64,000 nt of DNA, from assembly GCA_017408885.1 (NCBI GenBank), contig JAFQTT010000007.1, positions 1 through 64,000 of the forward strand. Direction: 5' to 3'. Shown here piece after piece: positions 59,878 through 64,000 of this stretch. The notes under the pieces were generated by a model. That model searched no databases and was not told the origin of the DNA. It saw only the letters and a list, made by a program, of their open reading frames with translations. Every line of letters starts with the position of its first letter. Within the stretch, counting starts at the first letter, position 1. Position numbers and translations under genes: made by a program. The DNA is from Methanocorpusculum sp. Lineage in GTDB: Archaea; Halobacteriota; Methanomicrobia; Methanomicrobiales; Methanocorpusculaceae.

Positions 59878-60477
59878 ATGACCAAGAACAGCGAATACAT
59901 GGAGGCATTCTTCGGCGTTGAGCTCTACAAAAAGTTCGAGGACGTTCTTGGAGACCTCGAAAACATCGAGCTTGACCTCAAAGGAATTTCCCGCGAAGTA
60001 GGCAGACTTGGCGGAAACCTCGAAGCAGAAGACCGCATCGGAACGGCAAAAGAGATGCGTGCTGCAACCTACGAATCCGCACAGCAGGTTCGTGACGTAC
60101 GCTCGTTCCTTGACTTCTACTTCTCCCAGAGCCAGGAACTCTCACAAATCATCTTAGAGCGTGATGCATACATGCTCCTCTACCAGATCTATCAGTGGGA
60201 CTTCAACGATGTCCGCGACCTGAGAGCATGGGTTAACGAGTTCAAACATGTCTGCAAAACAATCGGCTACCGCCCAGAAGACCTGTTAAAACTCGACAAC
60301 TTAACAGCACACCCGGTACCGGAAGATGTCAAACTCTTCCCAGTCTACGCAGTCGACAAACACGACTACTGTCTCTGCGGAAAAGACTGCAACGACATCA
60401 TGCACATCAGCGAAATCCGCGAGGAAATGGAAGAAAATCCGGACAAATACAAAAAGACCGGATTTAGAAGATCATAA
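59878..60477 (+). CDS. Protein of unknown function with C-terminal Cys/His cluster
   Basis: Protein of 199 residues, soluble and helical. N-terminal coiled-coil-like part (FEDVLGDLENIELDLKGISR), a middle Tyr-rich helix (RDAYMLLYQIYQWDFNDVRD), and a C-terminal cluster DYCLCGKDCNDIMH with three Cys and a His that could bind metal. Probably a single-gene transcript; not recognised. Its consistent codon use and strong TATA box argue for expression. Confidence 0.65.
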   Translation: MTKNSEYMEAFFGVELYKKFEDVLGDLENIELDLKGISREVGRLGGNLEAEDRIGTAKEMRAATYESAQQVRDVRSFLDFYFSQSQELSQIILERDAYMLLYQIYQWDFNDVRDLRAWVNEFKHVCKTIGYRPEDLLKLDNLTAHPVPEDVKLFPVYAVDKHDYCLCGKDCNDIMHISEIREEMEENPDKYKKTGFRRS

Positions 60478-60588
60478 ACCCCAAACTATTTTTTCAAAGC
60501 TCTTTTGATTCAGCGTATTTTTCAGGCTCTAAGCCAGTTGCCTTTTTACAAAATAAAGCCAAAATCCAAAAAAAAAACAATTAAAAAA

Positions 60589-61209
60589 TTAAAGAAGCAG
60601 AAGACCTGCCTCATCTGCCGTATTCTTCGAAGCAGCAGTCAAAGCCCCGGTAACAAAAAGAACCGGAATACCGGCAATCACAGCCTTTCGCATACTCTCA
60701 ACAACACAGTTACCCTTCAGAACCGCAAAAGTCTTTGACAGATCAACACCATTTCGAAGAGCACATCCGATTAACTGGTCAAAAACATTCTGCGAAGAAA
60801 TATCCTCAGCAAGACAAATCAGATTACCTGAAACATCAAAAAGACCGCCTGCAAACCACACAGACTCAGGCACAAGAGACGCCGCCATCTTCGCCGTATC
60901 CAAAGAAACATCCGGAACAGACACAATCGTTCCAAGCTTACCGGAATCAAGGAACGACGAAGCACCGCCGCAGCCTGCAAGCACAGTCTTTCTCGACAAC
61001 AGAATCGTATACGGATTCTTTGTAACAACACTCACCTGCGTATCATCTGACACAACAGACTCAATATCATCTACAGACTCAACAACACGCTCCGTAAACA
61101 GAGCACCAAAGACCAGATTCTCCGGATCTTTTGCATGGGTCATCAGAGTAATTGCAGCTCTCCCATTCACCACAATCTGGACCGGCTTTTCCTCATAAAA
61201 TTCAGACAT
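60589..61209 (-). CDS. fdhD: FdhD-like formate dehydrogenase sulfurtransferase
   Basis: Protein of 206 residues. DPENLVFGALFTERVV near the start, AGGLFDVSGNLICLAEDISS, QNVFDQLIGCAL and RKAVIAGIPVLFVTGALT follow the FdhD pattern. FdhD takes sulfur from a cysteine desulfurase and passes it to the Mo/W-bisPGD cofactor of formate dehydrogenase. The loop that in E. coli has CxxC reads AGCGGASS with one Cys, and the usual GRHNA segment reads SSQNV, so this is a divergent member. Starts one base after sufS ends, so the pair is coupled. Confidence 0.8.
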   Translation of the reverse strand: MSEFYEEKPVQIVVNGRAAITLMTHAKDPENLVFGALFTERVVESVDDIESVVSDDTQVSVVTKNPYTILLSRKTVLAGCGGASSFLDSGKLGTIVSVPDVSLDTAKMAASLVPESVWFAGGLFDVSGNLICLAEDISSQNVFDQLIGCALRNGVDLSKTFAVLKGNCVVESMRKAVIAGIPVLFVTGALTAASKNTADEAGLLLL

Positions 61210-62406
61210 TTACATCACCATATTTGCAATCTCTTCAACAGTTGCGACCAGCAGGTCAACATCATCTTCAGTATTATAACAGTACACACTCGCCCGAACA
61301 GTTCCGCCGCCAGCCGGCGCAATCTTTTGCATCAGAGGCTGACAGCAGTGCTCACCTGAACGAACCATAATTGCCGCAGCCTCATCAAGGAAGTATGCAA
61401 CCTCATGCGGGTGAACCCCGTCAACCGTAAACGACACAGCCCCAACGAGCTCATCATCTGCCGGAGTAGTTACCGAAACACCATCTATCTCAGACAGCCC
61501 ATCAATCATCCTGTGAGCCAAAGCACACGAATGGGCTGCAACATCCTCCATCCCAAGACGTGTCAGATAGCGTGCAGCCTCAGCAAGACCCACAGCCCCG
61601 ATAACATCCGGAGTTCCAGCCTCAAACTGGGCAGCACCGCCTGCTGTCGTAAACGAATGACCAGACACTTTTCCAACCATACCTCCGCCTGCATAAGCCG
61701 GATTCGGCATAGGTGAACCGTCTTTTACCCAAAGACCGCCGACACCCATCGGACCCATCATCTTATGCCCCGAGAAACAGAAGTAATCACACCCGATATC
61801 CTTCAGATTCACCGGAAGATGCGGAGCAGACTGAGCACCGTCTATCGTAAACAGAATATCATTCCTGCGGCAGAGCTTTGCAATCTCCTTTACAGGAGCA
61901 ATAGTTCCAAACACATTCGATGCATGACCTACAGCCACCATCCTGGTATCATCCGTAATTGCATCCTCAATATCCTCAACCCTGATATGACCATCGGTTC
62001 CGCCAATCACATCAACGCCTGCGATTTTCCCTTCCGCCTCAAGCGAAAACCAGGGAAGAATATTCGAATGATGCTCCTGAAGCGGAATAATCACACGGTC
62101 CTTTGGATTCCAGGAAATACCGCGGGCCAAAATATTCATACCCTCAGTAGTATTCCGTGTAAACGCCAAAATACCAGACTCACCGCCGAAAAACTTCAGC
62201 AGAACATCACGTGCTTCCTCAAACTTATGCGTTGCCATCCGTCCAAGCCGGTGAACACCGCGGCCGACATTTGCCCGGTAATGGAACTCAGCATCTGCCT
62301 GAACCTCCACAACAGAACGTGGAGACAAAGCAGTCGCCGCATTGTCAAGATATACGACATGCTCCAGAACCGGAAAGTCCTCTCTGATATCTTCTGCAGA
62401 AAACAT
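61210..62406 (-). CDS. sufS: SufS-type cysteine desulfurase
   Basis: Protein of 398 residues. PLP-binding Lys215 lies in YFCFSGHKMMGPMG, EHHSNILPWF is the conserved loop, and the active-site cysteine lies in RSGEHCCQPL (354/355). Releases sulfur from cysteine as a persulfide. In this context the likely acceptor is FdhD, encoded directly downstream, and perhaps the TusA-like protein encoded divergently. Confidence 0.93.
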   Translation of the reverse strand: MFSAEDIREDFPVLEHVVYLDNAATALSPRSVVEVQADAEFHYRANVGRGVHRLGRMATHKFEEARDVLLKFFGGESGILAFTRNTTEGMNILARGISWNPKDRVIIPLQEHHSNILPWFSLEAEGKIAGVDVIGGTDGHIRVEDIEDAITDDTRMVAVGHASNVFGTIAPVKEIAKLCRRNDILFTIDGAQSAPHLPVNLKDIGCDYFCFSGHKMMGPMGVGGLWVKDGSPMPNPAYAGGGMVGKVSGHSFTTAGGAAQFEAGTPDVIGAVGLAEAARYLTRLGMEDVAAHSCALAHRMIDGLSEIDGVSVTTPADDELVGAVSFTVDGVHPHEVAYFLDEAAAIMVRSGEHCCQPLMQKIAPAGGGTVRASVYCYNTEDDVDLLVATVEEIANMVM

Positions 62407-62435
62407 CAGCCCATCTCCGGATACTGCATACCTAT

Positions 62436-62455
62436 ATGTTTGGGCACCTAAACAT
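62436..62455. promoter_or_regulatory. Dyad between sufS and the transporter genes
   Basis: ATGTTTGGGCACCTAAACAT is a nearly perfect 20-bp palindrome starting 30 bases upstream of sufS. Minus-strand TATA-like TTTATATAC (about 62480-62490) serves sufS, and plus-strand TATAAATAC (62554-62562) serves the transporter. The dyad would cover the sufS transcription start. Confidence 0.45.
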
Positions 62456-62607
62456 AAGTTTGTGTCGGATAACTAATCGTATATAAACAAATCCAAAACA
62501 AATATATATCCCTAAAAAATCACAGAAACAAAAACACCAAAAAATAATCTAATATAAATACTTTCCCAGCAAGCCTAATAAATATACAAAGCTAACAAAA
62601 TAGTTGC

Positions 62608-63120
62608 ATGACAAACGAAACACCAAAAAAAGGGGTTGACGCAATCCTCAAGAAGCCGATCGCAGCCGGCCTCATCATTGGATTTGCCGCAGCACTCGTT
62701 CAGGCACTGCTCTTCCCGGCAGGCGGACCTGTTGCATACGGTTTCTGTGTCGCATGTCACTCCCGTGACTTTATCGACGTAATCTGGAACAACATCTTTG
62801 GAACATCTCTTTTCGCAGCACCAATCTCCCTTGCAGGAGCACTGCCGGTTTTAACCATCATCGGTGTCTTAATCGGAGCAGTTGTCGCAGCACTCATCTA
62901 CCGTGAGTTCCGCTTAAAGAAAGCAACTGTAGGCGGCTGTGTCAAGTACACCCTCGGCGGATTCTTCTTCATGGTCTGCGCTCTTCTTATGGGAGCATGC
63001 CCGTACCGTATCGCACTTCGTATCGGCTACGGTGACTTAGTTGCACTCTTTGGACTTGTCGCAATCGTTGTAGGTGTCTTAATTGGTGTTAAGATTGCCT
63101 TAAAGAAAATGGAGGCCTAA
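62608..63120 (+). CDS. YeeE/YedE-family sulfur-compound transporter, first half
   Basis: Protein of 170 residues with four predicted membrane helices. Conserved cysteines lie in GFCVACHSRDF, GGCVKYTLGG and MGACPYRIALRI, the last matching the GxCxxR-type sites of YeeE/YedE (TsuA-like) thiosulfate transporters. The usual ~350-residue protein is split here over two genes. The next gene starts three bases after the stop. Confidence 0.85.
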   Translation: MTNETPKKGVDAILKKPIAAGLIIGFAAALVQALLFPAGGPVAYGFCVACHSRDFIDVIWNNIFGTSLFAAPISLAGALPVLTIIGVLIGAVVAALIYREFRLKKATVGGCVKYTLGGFFFMVCALLMGACPYRIALRIGYGDLVALFGLVAIVVGVLIGVKIALKKMEA

Positions 63121-63123
63121 AAC

Positions 63124-63642
63124 ATGGACCCGCTCGCAAAAGATGTAGCAATTATGCTCGTACCAATCGTCACCATCATCCTTGGTTTCATCATCGGATG
63201 GCTCGGACAGCGCTCCGGATTCTGCTCCATTGGAGGTATCCGCGACTTCTTCCTCTTCAGACAGACCAGACTCCTTAAAGGATACATCGGACTTATCATC
63301 TCCGCATTCGTCTTCTACTTAGTCTTCTCTCTCCTCGTACCTTCCGCATTCCCGAACTTCTTCTGGCTCATCGAAAACCCGGGAGGAATCCTTGCAGCAA
63401 TTCCGGGAGCACCGGCAGGACTTTCCGTTGCAGCAACCATCATCTGCATGTTAGTCGGCGGTATCTTCGTTGGAATCATCGGAACTCTCCTTGGCGGATG
63501 TCCGCTCAGACAGCTCGTCATGACCTCTGAAGGAAACATCAAATCCGGTTTCTTCGTAATCGGAATGCTTGCAGGAGCAGTTGTCTTCTCCGCATTCATC
63601 ATGGGATGGGTTGTACAGCTCTTTGCAATGATTGGAATCTAA
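63124..63642 (+). CDS. YeeE/YedE-family sulfur-compound transporter, second half
   Basis: Protein of 172 residues with about four to five membrane helices. GQRSGFCSIGGIRDFFLFR and LLGGCPLRQLVMTSEGN contain the matching conserved Cys motifs. Together with the first half it would form one sulfur-species permease; in TsuA the cysteines pass thiosulfate along the pore. Eleven bases before the TusA-like gene. Confidence 0.85.
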   Translation: MDPLAKDVAIMLVPIVTIILGFIIGWLGQRSGFCSIGGIRDFFLFRQTRLLKGYIGLIISAFVFYLVFSLLVPSAFPNFFWLIENPGGILAAIPGAPAGLSVAATIICMLVGGIFVGIIGTLLGGCPLRQLVMTSEGNIKSGFFVIGMLAGAVVFSAFIMGWVVQLFAMIGI

Positions 63643-63653
63643 GGTGATTAAAA

Positions 63654-63872
63654 ATGAATCTTGACATTACCGGAAAAGTTTGTCCGTTCTGCGTACTCTC
63701 TGTCGACAAAGCATTAAAGACTCTCCCGGCAGGCGAGTCCCTTGTCGTCCTCTGTGACCACGCACCGGCAGCAACCGCATCCATTCCAGAATACTGCGAC
63801 ATCAAGAAACTCAACTGTGCAGTAAACTTAAAGGAAAGCGGTCTGTGGGAAATCACTATCTCTAAGAACTAA
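63654..63872 (+). CDS. TusA-like sulfur carrier
   Basis: Protein of 72 residues. GKVCPFCVLSVDKALKTLPA occupies the position of the TusA CPxP motif; here it reads CPFC, adding a second cysteine. TusA proteins carry persulfide sulfur between desulfurases and acceptors, and commonly sit beside YeeE transporters. The gene is followed by a small AACAGA/TCTGTT dyad (63871-63887). Confidence 0.85.
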   Translation: MNLDITGKVCPFCVLSVDKALKTLPAGESLVVLCDHAPAATASIPEYCDIKKLNCAVNLKESGLWEITISKN

Positions 63873-63892
63873 CAGAGCCAATCTGTTATGTA

Positions 63893-64000
63893 ATGACAGC
63901 AGATTTTCGTGAAGAATCCTGCACGTACCTGATGCTGAAGTTAAAGGTCGCGCTCAAAAAAGCGGACGGACCTTTCTCATTTTTAGGGACTTCAACACAG
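63893..64000 (+). CDS. Start of a further gene, truncated at the window edge
   Basis: An open frame from ATG 63893 runs off the window after 36 codons: MTADFREESCTYLMLKLKVA, then LKKADGPFSFLG. ESCTYLMLKLKVALKKADG resembles the first helix of TusA-like proteins with the second Pro/Cys lost, so it could be another sulfur carrier, but the fragment is too short to be sure. Confidence 0.5.
   Translation, partial: MTADFREESCTYLMLKLKVALKKADGPFSFLGTSTQ

Noticed and set aside
1-64000. CRISPR array
   Set aside because: No series of short identical repeats with unique spacers of constant length was found; the repeats at 278-840 and the heptads do not fit.
1-64000. Insertion sequence or integrase gene
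   Set aside because: No transposase DDE/HUH motif or tyrosine/serine recombinase was recognised in any frame, despite the mobile-looking repeats.

Overview
The window looks like chromosome of a methanogenic archaeon, most likely a Methanomicrobiales relative such as Methanocorpusculum. The taxonomy is inference from gene content: a nine-gene A-type ATP synthase operon, archaeal pilins with the DDA(V/I)SPV(V/I)G signature, a DUF3821 surface protein with a PGF-type C-terminus, a formate channel, a formate dehydrogenase maturation factor, TATA boxes and several near-leaderless starts. Most genes lie on the minus strand.

Layout. 1-922 is non-coding, with a long imperfect hairpin and a three-copy tandem repeat. 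A SlyD-like FKBP and a MoaD/SAMP protein follow (923-1631). From 15455 down to 1651 runs a block of 14 minus-strand genes: seven pilin-like proteins, a pilus ATPase and membrane platform, a transglutaminase-like protein without its catalytic cysteine, a DUF3821 surface protein, and three distal genes. The distal genes encode a DUF4430 protein, an InlB-B-repeat protein and a fusion of an alpha/alpha-toroid with a BtuF-like corrinoid-binding domain. A NERD protein, a broken HTH gene, a wHTH regulator, an FKBP lipoprotein and ilvE follow. The ATP synthase (atpHIKECFABD) occupies 27986-19699.

28-46 kb is accessory DNA. It holds two paralogous 'MADFT' proteins with matching, apparently bistable leaders; a small cluster with a DpnD/PcfM-like protein and a GxxExxY protein; a type I restriction-modification operon (hsdM-hsdS-hsdR); a Sel1-repeat protein; and an 11-gene minus-strand cassette (46040-42224). 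The cassette has three ribbon-helix-helix proteins, an HNH endonuclease, two tandem 55-residue Cys4 microproteins, an HTH protein and an ADP-ribosyltransferase. Its upstream region carries two inverted arrays of a 7-bp repeat resembling the operator of the plasmid omega repressor.

46.6-64 kb returns to housekeeping genes: putP, a J-domain protein, an acyl-CoA synthetase, fdhC, hisD, tRNA-Gly(GCC), a TetR regulator with a TRIC-like channel, grpE-dnaK-dnaJ, a GIY-YIG protein, and a sulfur-delivery locus (sufS-fdhD divergent from a split YedE transporter plus a TusA-like protein). SufS, FdhD and TusA can plausibly supply sulfur for formate dehydrogenase, and FdhC brings in its substrate.

Strongest leads: the corrinoid-capture genes at the end of a pilus operon, which mirror the domains of animal intrinsic factor/transcobalamin; the ART/HNH/RHH cassette with heptad operators; the switch-like leaders of the MADFT genes; and a pair of ~70-nt hairpins with covarying base pairs and conserved U-U mismatches. 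All protein assignments rest on reading motifs by eye; no database search was run.
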